Shown here one piece after another: positions 21,605-33,720 of a DNA stretch of 64,000 nucleotides (positions are counted from its first letter, which is position 1; each line of letters starts with the position of its first letter). A model generated the notes under the pieces. It had not been told where the DNA came from, did no database searches, and saw only the letters and a list, made by a program, of their open reading frames with translations. The position numbers and the translations under genes are program-made. Source of the stretch: Balanoglossus misakiensis (Eukaryota > Hemichordata); the NCBI GenBank assembly GCA_040954595.2, contig CM082593.2, positions 10,478,001 to 10,542,000 on the forward strand. The letters run 5' to 3'.

Positions 21605-22290
21605 ACAGGAGCATCATCTGGCGTCGTTACAGGTTTAAGTTCATCCCTCCAGTACAGTATAAGGTGGCGGCGTCGTTACAAGTATTAAGTTCATCTCTCC
21701 AGTACAGTATTAGGTGGCGGCGTCGTTACAAGTATTAACTTCATCTCTCCAGTACAGTATTAGGTGGCGGCGTCGTTACAACTATTAACTTCATCTCTCC
21801 AGTACAGTATTAGGTGGCGGCGTCGTTACAAGTTTAAGTTCATCCCTCCAGTACAGTATTAGGTGGCGGCGTCGTTACAAGTATTAACTTCATCTCTCCA
21901 GTACAGTATTAGGTGGCGGCGTCGTTACAAGTATTAACTTCATCTCTCCAGTACAGTATTAGGTGGCGGCGTCGTTACAAGTATTAACTTCATCTCTCCA
22001 GTACAGTATTAGGTGGCGGCGTCGTTACAAGTATTAAGTTCATCTCTCCAGTACAGTATTAGGTGGCGGCGTCGTTACAAGTATTAACTTCATCACTCCA
22101 GTACAGTATTAGGTGGCGGCGTCGTTACAAGTATTAACTTCATCTCTCCAGTACAGTATTAGGTGGCGGCGTCGTTACAAGTATTAACTTCATCTCTCCA
22201 GTACAGTATTAGGTGGCGGCGTCGTTACAAGTTTAAGTTCATACCTCCAGTACAGTATTAGGTGGCGACGTCGTTACAAATATTACACTC
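21605..22290. repeat. 50-bp minisatellite, ~13 copies
   Basis: 'ggtggcggcgtcgttacaag' recurs every 50 bp (for example starting near 21663, 21713 and 21763), alternating with 'ttcatctctccagtacagta'. A few units are 48-49 bp where 'agtatta' becomes 'agttta'. Edge units are the most diverged. Confidence 0.9.
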
Positions 22291-23009
22291 CCTCCAGCAG
22301 CAGTGTTACCAAAGAACCTAATGTAAAAAAAGAATGAAATTATTTTAATAATCTGATTAGGTCAAGTCATCATATTGATAAAGAAAACGACAAGAAGAAA
22401 TCATTTAAAAATTAACGCTGCCAGCACCATTGGTTGGGCCCAAACGGTTCCCATTGTTACCAGGGTATGCCAAGGCTGTATTCTGCTGTGAATACCAAGA
22501 TATATGAAAGCTGGTCAAAGGTTACCCCAGGGTCATTGAAAATCGCAAAAAATAGCGTCAAGGACACTGTGGTCTCATTTAGTGATTACACTAGAAAAAG
22601 TCTACACAGGAGTACAGACAGACAGACACACACATAGAGAGGCAATAAAATATGATGCCCCCCCCCCCAGCCCCGAAAACATCTTGATCTTATGTATGCT
22701 GGCCTGGTACAATAGACAAACCAGCCAATTAATGAAAATTTTATACAAATACAGAGCTCAAAGTTGCATTTTAGTGAGCCCAAAAGCAAATTAACTCAAT
22801 GTTACGACAAATTTTACTTTTGCCACTCAAAGTTTGCATCGGTGGGGTGGGATGGCAAGTACTCTTCCCTGATACAATAGACAAACCAGCCAATAAATGA
22901 AATGAGGTGAAGAATGAAGGTGAAGAATGAATAACTTTATTTGATTCCATTATCTAAACAAACACATCCAATTAACTTCCTACTCAAATTTCAAAGTAAT
23001 CAGTCATAG
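22291..23009. other. Unassigned, repeat-derived
   Basis: Contains 'gacagacagacacacacat' and a C13 run that look like the tail of an interspersed repeat. 'acaatagacaaaccagccaa' occurs twice, at about 22709 and 22873. No coding features. Confidence 0.45.
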
Positions 23010-23362
23010 GTTTTGTAAATCATCATGAGAAATCACCCTGAAACCAAATCAAATCAAAAATCATATAAGCCTAGTCGGGCTCTGCGCTCCAGCTCAAGGA
23101 ACCAGTTGTGTGTACCAAAGTACAGACTCAAAACATATGGTGGATGTGCCTTTTCCCTTGTCGCGCCACAACTTTGGAATTCTCTGCCATCTGACATTCA
23201 ACAGGCTTCTAGTCTCAACATTTTCAAACAAAAACTCAAGACATTTCTATTTGTCAAAGCCTACGAACACTGATGTTATACTTTCAGCGCCTTTGGAAAT
23301 AACATTGTTATTGATTCTGGCGCTTTATAAATGTTTGTTTTGATTTGATTTGATTTGATCCC
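23010..23362 (+). mobile_element. LINE 3' fragment (L2/CR1-like reverse transcriptase C terminus)
   Basis: The open frame 23025-23273 carries the conserved tail of L2/CR1-type reverse transcriptases: 'RALRSSSRNQLCVPK', 'GGCAFSLVAPQLWNSLP' and 'IQQASSLNIFKQKLKTFLF'. A short 3' UTR follows with 'ggcgctttataaatg' and a (TTTGA)n microsatellite tail ending near 23362, which is typical of this superfamily. Everything 5' of the tail domain is missing, as expected for a 5'-truncated insertion. It is a dead copy. Confidence 0.85.
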
Positions 23363-23800
23363 CCAAAAATATACTATTCAATTCATCAAGTTGATTTGAA
23401 AAACATACATGCAAATCTTACTTGAGCTACCCCTAACATGACTAACAAATTTTAAAGCAATGGAACAAGCGGTTTTAGAGAAAAAAAAATAATTAAACAA
23501 GGCTGAAATTGCTCCAAAATTATCAATATGCAAATTTTGCAACATTTCAACAAAAGTATTGTAACTCATATCACCTACATGAAGCTTCATACTAAATTTT
23601 TTTACCACAAATGAGGAAAAAGGCAAAAAATGCATAAAATAGAACATTCAAACTATTAGTTAAAAAAATACAGGATTGTATGTGGTTGACATAAGGTACT
23701 TGCATACCAATTGTCAAATCAATCTGTAAATTATCATGAGAACAAACCCTGAAACCTTCAAATCAAATTTCAAAGCAGTGGGGGTAAAGGGGGCACAGTA
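23363..23800 (+). repeat. Field repeat family ('aaatgggacct'), partial copy
   Basis: 'atatactattcaattcatca' and 'gaagcttcatactaaattt' are repeated nearly verbatim at 24457-24690, so the 23.36-23.79 and 24.45-24.87 kb segments are direct copies of each other. The family is non-coding here. Confidence 0.7.
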
Positions 23801-24439
23801 CGATATTTTACCCACAACTCTCCATGATTTGTATCATCGAGATTGTCCATTTAATTACTTTCTGTTTTAGATACTAACAATGATATGAAGTACATATAAC
23901 TGTATTAAGATTTATCTAGAAAAAGTATGTTGAGGAATTAGAGTGAAAATTTCAAAATCAAGATTTAAAAGCCATAGAAATCAAAGTATTCATTCATGTA
24001 CGTCAAATGTCACACTTAGGAGGAAAGAAGCAATGACTAACTGAGGTGGCCAGTCTCTGTTGAAAGTTAACATGTAAATTTCCATTGTTCTGTCTATAGA
24101 AAAAAATCAATATCGTTTTGTTTGATTAAACAAGTGTTTCAAGTGTCCCTGTTTTACTTCAAACTTTTTTGTATCGGCTGGCTATGCAATTGCTTATTTT
24201 ATAAAATTTGTATCTCCTCTTTCAATAATGCATGATTTTGTTTATCATTTGAAATGGTAATTGACAATAAGATTCGCCTTTAAAGCATGCTCTCAAAATT
24301 TGTATTAGTGGTCTACAATTTTCTCTACACATGTGAACTTTGCCTGGTTTGACCGAGTAATCTCTGGTTGTACAAACCAGAGTGATTCATGGGATATTTC
24401 ACGTACTGTGGGGGGTTCTGAGAAGAGTTTTGACCAAAA

Positions 24440-24900
24440 ATGGCAAAAATCATCCCAAAAATATACTATTCAATTCATCAAGTTGATTTGAAAAACATAC
24501 ATGCAAATCTTACTTGGGCTACCCCTAATATGACTAACAAATTTCAAAGCAATGTAACAACCAGTTTAAAAAAAAAATTCAAAAACGGCCGAAATTGCTC
24601 CAAAATTATGAATATGCAAATTTTGCAACATTTTAACAAAAGTATGCTAACTCATATCACCTATATGAAGCTTCATACTAAATTTCAAAGAAGTCGTCTC
24701 ATCAATTTTAGAAAAGTAGATGTTTTACCAAAAATGAGGAAAAAGGCAAAAAATGCATAAAAATAGAACATTCAAACTATTCAAAATACAGGACTGTATG
24801 TGGTTGACATAAGGTACATACCAATTGTCAAATCAATCTGACCAGTGGTTTTGACCAATTTCAAATTTTCCCAGCTAATTTGCATTTATTTAACAATTTC
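24440..24900 (+). repeat. Field repeat family, partial copy
   Basis: Shares all landmarks with 23363-23800, and adds 'accaattgtcaaatcaatctg' and the 'agctaatttgcatttattt' block found in fuller copies (27.4, 29.7 and 37.4 kb). Confidence 0.7.
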
Positions 24901-25186
24901 AACTGAATATGGCTGCCAGGTCAAATGACTGATTTGAATTTCAAGGTGCACACTCATTGGCAAGGACAACTGTGACAAATTCAAGAAGCATAGGTGTGGC
25001 AGGTTTTCAGAGCAAGGTGTAAAAAATATCCAGGGAATGGGGCCCAAGCTCCTAAAAACCCAGCACAATACCAATAGGGACTCATATTACTAACAAAGTG
25101 TAAGCCTGTAATAAGTCAAAAGCTGCACATCTTTTTACCACCTCGTGCCAGTACTAAGCAATAAGACTTTTTATAGAGTTGTTTAA

Positions 25187-25918
25187 GGTGGCACTGCATG
25201 AAACCGTTGAGACTTTTTCAGAGGCCTATTTCTCATCAAAGACAAAGTTTAAACCCCCATAAACCATATATATTCTGGAAGCTGAGATTTTGAACTTTTG
25301 TTTGAGTTGCAAATATTATTGATCCCCGGAAATGGTGGCGATTTTGGGCGAAAAAACCCATTTTTTGATATTATGTCATGAAATTTAAAATAGGTAAAAA
25401 AGTTGACCATGCATCATGCATCTTAATATGTCATTCGAAACTAAAGTACACGTGCAAAAAAACGCTAATTTTGTTTTGCGTTATCTGCTTCCATTGAGGA
25501 GTAACAGCGTTTGAAAGTTAGATTTTCTGAAAATTTGATCAAATTCACGGTGAGTTGTATTGAATCAGAGTTTATTCCCGCCAGGGACACTTTATCGACA
25601 TACAAAACTAGCGTTTTGTTGGATGGGTCATACACAATTCCCTGTCAAAATTTGAGCAAATTCGGCCAATGCAGGGCGAAGCTATTTTAGTCCGAAGTTG
25701 TCAAAAGCAGCGAAAATGCAAACCGAGAAAAACGGCCATTTGCATTGTTGACACCTATTTGTTAAGGTGTGAACTCATTCAGAAAAGTGCTATTTGGGGG
25801 TGATTGTGCACCATTTCCGCCAAGACGTATTAGTCAGGATGTGGGTGAGTATTAGGCCTACCGATTTATGTAAAAAAGTAAAATTTGGCAAAAATCACAA
25901 CTTTTCATGCAATGCCAC
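25187..25918. mobile_element. 732-bp TTAA-flanked DNA transposon, non-autonomous
   Basis: TTAA at 25183-25186 and 25919-25922. Left end 'ggtggcactgcatgaaa' against right end 'tttcatgcaatgccacc': 17 bp inverted with one mismatch. There is no transposase frame inside. It is consistent with a piggyBac-type target preference. Confidence 0.75.
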
Positions 25919-25922
25919 CTTA

Positions 25923-27099
25923 ATTGTCTCTGCTGATGCCAGAGATTGAAAAAGAATCCTACAAGTTAGGATTTTCAGAAACAATGATAGCTATTTCTAT
26001 TACTGTTTGTAAACAAAAATGTGATGTTCACCGCCTTGTTTTCAGAAAAGTATTTACATAAATGTTTTTCCATAGAGTTAACACAGACATTGGCAGCCAT
26101 CTTGAATTTCAAAAACTGCAACAATATCTCCAATGCAACAAATCTGCAAATTGTACTATTTGACACCTGACTTAGGTCAAGGGGTTTCAGAGATGATGAC
26201 TACTCTTCAGACTCAGACAAAATAATAATGCAATATTCAGCGGAATTTCAAAAGCATTGACTAAGATCACCAAGGGACAATTCATACCAAAGATCAAAAC
26301 AATTAGACGTACCTATTTTAAAGATCATTATGAAAACTTTACAGATTCGGTTATAATGTAAATAAAAGTAGATCACCCCTGTGGACATGGCAATCAGACA
26401 TGCATATTCTGACAAGATTTTTTGTTTGTACAAAAAGGCAACTGTCTCCAAAATACAAAATTACAGATTATGTCATATACCTCAGGGAGATCAATACTAA
26501 ATTTCAGAGAAAATTTCCCCCCAAATATGCAAATTTCACCATATTTTGAAGAAACAACTTGTGTCATACCTAGAAACCTGCATAGTCAAAGTAATCTACG
26601 AGCTTAGCTTTTTTCTTCCAAAAACAGCAAAAAACTTGTTCCAAACTACAAATATGCAGAATTCAACACAATTTGAACACACATTACTTCGCCACCCCAA
26701 GAAACCTGCACACCAATTTTAAAAGCACTTGCGCCAGTGATTTCAGAAAAGAAAAATGTTGACAGACATAGGATGACTGAACATCTATCTACCTGTCAGA
26801 TAACTTTTGCAGTGCTGAGAGCAGAGCTAGAGATTGGTGTTGTCTTTTTACATTTTAAATCATCACACTTTGCTACTCAAAGCTACTATTCTGCTATGCT
26901 TGAGAAATGACTTGGGACCATTTTTGGCAAACAATAGTCACTAATCTTCCTCAGTTTATAGTACAATGTACCTACACTGTTTTAGTAATGTACTGAAAAT
27001 GTTCAGACTATTTCTTGTGTCTGCATATGTCTTTAGTACAGAAGAATAATCTATCCGGTTGTCATTTCTCTGTTTATTCAGAAATAAACTAGTCTGGGT
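25923..27099. other. Diverged field-repeat sequence, no gene
   Basis: Scattered weak matches to the field repeat (such as 'ccaaatatgcaaatttcacc' near 26521 and 'aatatgcagaattcaacaca' near 26651). The ORFs are short and featureless. Confidence 0.5.
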
Positions 27100-27612
27100 T
27101 GCAACAGTAAAAATTTTAAAATATTCATACCCTTTCTGAAGGATGTTCAAAACCAATACCTATGTGAAGCATTATATCAAATTTGCTGGGTAACTGTGGA
27201 TTTATAACTTTTGCTAATTACAGTGCTAACTCACACTGGATGATTCGACGGTAATTTTAGATTCATATGAAGATTTTTTACCAATAATGTTGAAAAATAC
27301 AAACAAATGCATCAAAAATAGAAAATCAAAATTAGCTCAAAACATACAGGACTGTATGAGGTAGGCATAAGGTACTTGCATACCAATTTCCAAATCAATC
27401 TGACCAGCAGTTGTTGAATTTTGCGAGTTTTGACCAATTTCACATTTTCCAGCTAATTTGCATATATTTGGTAATGACATTTTCATGTTAACAAACTCCA
27501 ATCTACAGCCCAGCCTGCATCTGCACACCAAATATCGAGGTGATATGCACAACGGTTTTCAAGTTTTAGATGTGGACGGACATACAGACATACATCCATA
27601 CAAACAGACAGA
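27100..27612 (+). repeat. Field repeat family copy
   Basis: Has 'acatacaggactgtatgag', 'gctaatttgcatatatttgg' and the 'cagacatacatccatacaaa' tail. A CTGTAAAAC MITE is inserted directly in the tail at 27617; the 'catatgggacctaa' end of the family reappears after it at about 27867. Confidence 0.75.
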
Positions 27613-27616
27613 CATA

Positions 27617-27814
27617 CTGTAAAACACTTTATTTTCGCGAGCAATTAATTTTCGCCAAATACGCGAGAGCCAAAATAACGTGAAAATAAAAAGTCGCGTA
27701 AATTGTTTTTGAAGATAACGATGCAGTGAATGAAATAAGAGAACGCGAAAATTAATACTCGCGAAACAGTGGCCTCTCTCGATATCGCGAAAAATTTAAC
27801 TCGCGAAAATACAG
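27617..27814. mobile_element. CTGTAAAAC-family MITE inserted in a field repeat
   Basis: TA-flanked: 'ctgtaaaacactttattttc' at the left and 'gcgaaaatacag' at the right. It splits the field repeat's microsatellite-like tail, so it is younger than that copy. Confidence 0.8.
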
Positions 27815-28119
27815 TACATCCATACATAAATACAGACGCAACTGATTCCATAAGGCCCATGGTACATACCATATGGGACCTAAAAACTGCAGAAGCTACA
27901 CAAAACATTAATACTGAAAACATGGCAAACAGTTGTTGCTAACGGGGTTTTAAATCTCCCTTATAGATATTTTTGAACTCCCAATTTATGATTATTGACT
28001 GTTTGATTGATTAGATGTTGCACAAATGATAGTATTATCAAAGTAAATAATATCTGTGAGAAATTTCTTTTCATATTTATTTGAATATGGATAGGGTAAG
28101 ATGGGGGTTAAACAAAACT

Positions 28120-29912
28120 ACATTTGTTCAAAAGTGGCAAAAACACAAATATGCAAAAATCACTATAATTGTACACCATCTTACTTAAATCACTACAAGG
28201 AACATTCCTGTCAAAGTTCAAAGCAATCTGACAAGCGCTTTCAGACACAGCGAATTTGATAACCATCTACAAATATATTTTTATTTTTTAAACAATTCTT
28301 TTACAACACCTTACTTGGGTTACCCCCCTAGGAATCTGCATTCTGAGCAAAAATTACAAAATTGCTCAAAATTATAAATATACCAATTTCACAACAATTT
28401 GCAATTTGAACAAAAACTATGGCTTTCAGAAAGGAAGATTTTTCTTTACCAATAATGCAGTAAAAGACAAAACAATAAAAATAGAAAATTCATAATATTA
28501 GCTCAAAACAAAACATACAGGACTGTATGGCATTTATTGACATTTATAAGAATATGGACAGGGTATGATAGGGGGGGGGAATTATAAATTCCAAGGGGGT
28601 CATCAATTTTTTGTCATAGCTTTTTGGGGCCATAGAAAAAATAACCTAAAAAGTAGGAAATCCTACGTCCCCCTAAGCTTTCATTCTGGCCAACAACTTT
28701 TTATGAAGGCTTCTGCAGTTGTTAAAAACAGATTGCCTGCTATGTTAGACTATCAATCTATAGAGGGGATGAAAAATGTCCTTTTGTCAAGTGTCTGGAT
28801 TTTGATAACTTCAACAGGTAAAAATATATTTGTAGATGTTTATCAAATTCGCTATGTCTGAAACAGTATGCTTGCAAATGTATTAATATAGTCAGATAAT
28901 ATGAATAGTGAAGATAGCAAAACAAACAGGTTTATGCTTATAGCCATAACTTCTATTAGTGATGTACATGTTGTACTTAGCAAATAATTGTTATGATCAA
29001 CTTGGTTTTTATTGCACAAGATCTTTTTATTGCATCCATGTTTCGTTTCATTCTGGATAATAGTCTGTCTAAATAAGTTAACAGGCTTGATGAGGGTTAT
29101 TTTAAACAGTGTTCTCAAAAAACATGCAATGTCATGCCCTATATTTATAAAGTTGAGGAGAGGTTGTATTCCTAGCAGGATGTTGAAATCATTGGAGGAC
29201 AAACCCTGCCAGTACCAAAAGTTGCTGGGTGTTATAAATGTTTGAGTAACCCCCCCCCCCCCCCCCTTCCCCAATAACACAATATATACTAAAACATTTT
29301 TACAACATCTTACTCAGTTTACCCTTAGGAATATGCCTACCAAATCAATCTGGCATGCAGTTTTAAAGAAAAAAAAAATGACCAAAAGTGGCAAAAATTG
29401 CTCAAAATTAAAATATGCAAATTTTTCAACAATTTGAACAAAACTTTGGTTACTCAGACAACCATTAGAAGCTTCATACTAAAATTCAAAGAATGAGGCC
29501 TATAACTTTAAGAAATGATGATTTCTTTACCAATAATGTGGAATAATACAAAAAATGCATAAAAGATTTTTGGCATAAAAAATTAAAAATCGATCATATT
29601 AGCTCAAAACATACAGGACTGTTTGAGGTAGACATAAGGTACATGCATACTGATTTTCAAATGAATGTGACCAGTGGTTGTTGAGTTTGAGTTTTGACCA
29701 ATTTCACATTTTCCTAGCTAATTTGCATATTTTTGGCAATGACAGCTTCATTTGAACAAACTCCAATCTTCAGCCTGGCCTGCATCTACACACCAAATAT
29801 CGAGGTCATATGCCCAGCGGTTTTCAAGTTTGTGATGTGGACGGACATACAGACATACATACATACATCCACCGATATCATAAGGTCCCATGGTAAAGCA
29901 AATGGGACCTTA
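28120..29912 (+). repeat. Field repeats, start of duplicated segment copy 1
   Basis: 'ataattgtacaccatcttac' and 'cactacaaggaacattcctg' match 36355-36410, marking the left part of the large direct duplication. One full field-repeat copy occupies about 29280-29912 and ends in the palindromic 'aaggtccca ... tgggacctt'. The interval 28560-29280 contains G9 and C18 runs and no recognisable gene. Confidence 0.7.
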
Positions 29913-30407
29913 CAAAACTATGATAACTCAGATCACCTATGAAGCTTCATACTAAATTTCAAATAAGTCAGCTGATCAATTCCAGAAAAGCAGATTTTCT
30001 ACCGATAATGTGGAAAGAGACAAAAAATACATAAAAAATCGAAAATTCACATTACCTCACAACATATAGAACTGTGTGAGGTTAACATAACTTACAGGAA
30101 TACCAATTTTCAATTTTGAAAGCAATTTGCTCAGTAGTTGTCGAGTTCCCGAGTTTGGACGAATTTGACACTTTCCCAGCTAATTTGCATATTTTGGCAA
30201 TGACAACTTCATTTTGACAACTCCCACTTAATGCCCTGCCTGCATCTCCACACTAAATATCAAGGTCACATGCCAGTGGTTTCCAAGTGTTTGATATTGA
30301 TAGACATACAGACAAACATCCATACAGACATCCATATATACAGGTGCAACTGATCCCATAAGGTCCCATGGTATAAATACATATACCTGCACCAAATGGG
30401 ACCTAAT
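29913..30407 (+). repeat. Field repeat family copy
   Basis: 'cagctgatcaattccagaaa', 'gctaatttgcatattttggc' and terminal 'ccaaatgggacctaa'. Its closest partner in the window is 37061-37588, as expected for the duplicated segment. Confidence 0.75.
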
Positions 30408-31103
30408 AATTCTGATAAAATGCCTACATAGTAAGTTTAAAAACCAATTGTACCTTCAACGTCCTTGGACAACAATGGCTAATATTACTTGCCAAGGGCG
30501 ACTAGAATTTTGGGGGCCTGATGCAATTCTGATACATGTACTTCATGATTTAGAGATATTGTGAAAATCCTGTCAACCGAATTACAGGGAAATCAGATTT
30601 TCCATGTAAAATCATATCACCCAAAAATGTCAAGTGTCGAAAATAATTTTGAAACAAAAAGTCTACTCAAAATCATACCAAAATTTAAATTTTAAAGCAG
30701 TACGTTAGGCAAGCAATTTGAGAATGAAGAAACTTACAAAAAAATTATAAATTGAAAATAACTTACAAATGCCGTACACAAACTTACAATCACTACCATA
30801 TTACTGTACAAGTTAAAAGGACATTGTACCAGCAGAGACATTGCGATCGAGCAATCCCCAAGATATACATGACATGGTCTAATTACAAATATTGAATATG
30901 TAAAATAGGTACACAACACTTCCATTCTTTCAGTACAGTCAGCTGCTTGTTAACAATAGGCATGTAGCTATTTCATCAAATTTACAGCCCAAGTCATGCC
31001 TATACAATTCTCCCTTAAGCTACCCTAAGTGAGTGATGAAAATCTCATATGGTCGACAATTGATGGCCGATTTTTGCCATGTTAAAGAAATGGGAGTTCA
31101 TAA

Positions 31104-31887
31104 GGCTGCATTCACAAACACCTCTGGAGAGGGGGGGGGGGCAGGAGAATTGAGCGGGGGGGGGGGGGATTTGAAAAATTGAAGGTATGTAAGGGGGGAT
31201 TTGAAATAATTTAGGGACTGAAAGGGGGGACTTGAAAACTTTGACGACTAAATATTTATTTTGAGTCCACAAAAATGCAGTTTCGCGCCCTTTATTTTAC
31301 ACCCCCTCCCACACCCACCCCCCTCCATTCATCAACACCTTTCAATCATTAACTGGTTTATCTAGTGTCCCATGTCAGGGGACTTGCCCCCACCCCATGA
31401 TAACTTTGAGCGGCGACGGTTAAATTTATCCTCCCCAACATACTGGTAGTTGAGTTAATTTGCTTTTGCCGGGTTCATAAAAATGCAGCTTTGAGCTCTG
31501 TATTTTATAAAATTTTCTTACGTGGGAGGGGGACACCCCTTCCCACACCCACCCCCTTCAATTCCCGGTTTACAATGTCTCCCAACACAGAATACAAATA
31601 CTTAAAAAATAAAAACCATGTTCAGTTTTAATACCCACTGATGAGGGGAAACATCAGTTTCAAAGTCTTTTCATGGGAGCGCTGTTTTTCTTTTTTACAA
31701 GATAGATAAGTGATGTGTTTTGCTCTGTGAAAGAAAATGGGGGGGGGGATTTTAAAATTTTGGCAGTTCAGAAGGGGGTGGGGGATTTGAAAATATTTCG
31801 GGTTGTGTACAGGGGGGGGGCATGTGAAAATTAGCAGTAAAAAAATTGAATTCTCCCCCCCATCCAGAGGTGTTTGTGAATGGAGCC
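31104..31887. mobile_element. Harbinger-like non-autonomous transposon (784 bp)
   Basis: Ends are inverted: 'ggctgcattcacaaacacct' at the left and 'aggtgtttgtgaatggagcc' at the right, with homology continuing into a G-rich stretch. TAA flanks both sides (31101-31103 and 31888-31890). The paralogous segment at 38396-38412 reads 'agttcataagctaaaa' with a single TAA and no insert, an empty site that confirms ends and target duplication. A 3-bp TWA duplication and GG-starting ends are PIF/Harbinger traits. The interior is G-run-rich and non-coding. Confidence 0.85.
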
Positions 31888-32321
31888 TAAGCTAAAGCTA
31901 AAGTGATAATGGGTCATAACAGACAAAATAACAAAATGTGAAAAACATTTAATGAGTTTAATATGCTAACTACGGAGACAGACATGTTTGACCAAAGCAT
32001 GAAATACACAAAATGTATCATTTCTTCCACCTCTTACTACAGTGGGTTGTAGACTTTTCGCCCAGAATGCAATGTGATTTGACCCCCTAGCGCAAAGTGA
32101 AAACCTATTTAAGGCAGCCAGAATTTTCTGCATAGTATGACGGAAACATTTGTAAAGTCATGGCTAGCGTGGGCTGGTAAGTTTATATGGGGCTCTCCAT
32201 GATAACCAGTTGTGGCTTAATACCACCACCATAATTTTGAAAGGGCGACTTCACTATTTGATGGGAAAAGGTAGCCTTTACAAACAAGCTATGGAGCATG
32301 TATACAGCAAGTTGTGCTTAC

Positions 32322-32394
32322 CGGAAAGCGGTCTTGGATCAGGCCTAGGTATTCTCTTCCTCCTCCGGCATACGTTGAAATGCTGTGTTTAAGA
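32322..32394 (-). other. Exon-like module, 73 nt (copy 1)
   Basis: On the minus strand it is bounded by 'tttgattcacag' and 'gtaagcac', good acceptor and donor sequences. It is kept at exactly the same length with both sites in copy 2 (39058-39130). One frame is open (LKHSISTYAGGGREYLGLIQ). Its ends resemble the 75-nt module at 33572-33646, but the middle 'attctcttcctc' is reverse-complementary to that module's 'gaggaagagaat'. Unknown function; it may be coding, non-coding RNA or a repeat. Confidence 0.3.
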
Positions 32395-33571
32395 CTGTGA
32401 ATCAAATATATGCTTATCAATTAGTAACCAATCAACCTTGCTCTAGAATTATTTGGGCCATACTAATTAGTGAAAATATGCAAAACATGGTATAATATAG
32501 GGTCAGACTGTGCTGCGATAATGTACGTGGAATACGAATCAGAGAAATCTGTAACAGCGATCTTGAAACTCCATTTACATCAGAACTGCAGTAAAGTGGT
32601 CCACATGGGTATACCACAAACATGGCAGTTAGGTGACAAGTGAAACTGACATCATATCTGTAAACGACAGGTGTACACACACTTTGACATCTACGTAACA
32701 CTGTACAATGATTTCTTAATGTTTGTTGTGAAAATGAAACTTACATTTGATCCACCTCACTTTTCATACAACTGGTTAGCGCAAGAATGTAAATTGTTGG
32801 CAATTATAAAACATTTATTTTACTATAGAAAAGTAAGCCTTTACATTTAAACTTTGAATATCAGTATACTAAAATGTTTCAAACGTGGCTGTCAGTATAT
32901 CTCATGGCATGGTGGCAGAAGTACATGTTGTTACCAGGGAAGACACATTGAACATAGACAAGCGCACTAGTCGCTTGGTGATTTTTCATCTAGATTCTCA
33001 AAACTTTCTGTGCATTTGGTAGCTTTGAGCAAGTTTCTGGTACTGAGCTGAGTTTCGAATTTGGAACTGGGCTGCTTTGGCTTTGATTACCATGGGCCAA
33101 TATGATCTTATGCACACATTTTTGAAAAAAACTCCAGCCTGTTTGTGTCGTGATCTATATTTTTCTTTGTGGCCTAAGGTATTGTTTTATTTCACTATAA
33201 ACAACATTACTTTCCTTCATGTGTCTATATATAATAATAGATCTCTTAGCCAGTTTGATGAAGCATAGTGTTGGACTAGCACACTTTCAGCCAAAATTAC
33301 GGTATCTCCCCGTGTATTGGTATGGGAGTAATTTCTAGCTATATGGTTAAGGAAATGCATCCAAATTTAATTTATGCTTCACATGAAGATTTGAACTTGA
33401 CCATTTAATTCATGTCATCACGATCATATCACAGGCAACCGAGGCTAGAATTCGAAGGAAAAAAGTATTGATAACTGGAAGGTGTAAATTAGTTCGTAGA
33501 CATACATTGTTTCCTATTGTTTCGGTTGTGCCACGCCCGATAAAAGCAAATATACAGCAAGTCATGCTTAC

Positions 33572-33646
33572 CATTGAGCGGTCTTAAACTCGCCCCAGAC
33601 GAGGAAGAGAATCCCGAGTTGAAATGCAGACAATTTCAGGCAGCAT
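33572..33646 (-). other. Exon-like module, 75 nt (copy 1)
   Basis: Minus strand: acceptor 'tttgattcacag', donor 'gtaagcatgac'. Same length and sites in copy 2 (40057-40131). One frame is open and hydrophobic (CLKLSAFQLGILFLVWGEFK); the phase-0 frame hits a stop. The flanks outside the splice sites also resemble those of the 73-nt module, suggesting an old tandem duplication. Confidence 0.3.
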
Positions 33647-33720
33647 CTGTGAATCAAATAGATATAGAAGTTAGTAACCAGTCATAGTAGCTCTAAGTTG
33701 GGTGTAAAAGTCTAAGTTGG

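Larger units (their letters stand above)
30408..33720 (+). other. Duplicated segment, copy 1 (unique part)
   Basis: Collinear with 37582-40175. Shared blocks include 'acattgtaccagcagagaca', 'tgatcgagcaatccccaag' (with changes), 'gaaagcggtcttggatcagg' and 'gaggaagagaatcccgagtt'-type sequence. Copy 1 holds an insertion at 31104-31887 and about 640 bp (roughly 32486-33125) that copy 2 lacks. Short ORFs such as 30734-30925 on the minus strand have counterparts in copy 2, but they have no recognised domain. Confidence 0.8.

Noticed and set aside
9950-22290. CRISPR-like array
   Set aside because: There are no unique spacers between repeats; monomers are head-to-tail and the genome is eukaryotic.
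22586-22789. Possible small gene near the C13 run
   Set aside because: Its frame crosses microsatellite and homopolymer sequence; no splice sites or homology are apparent.
32486-33125. The block present only in duplication copy 1 as a transposon
   Set aside because: I could not find inverted ends or a target duplication at its borders, so a deletion in copy 2 is equally likely.
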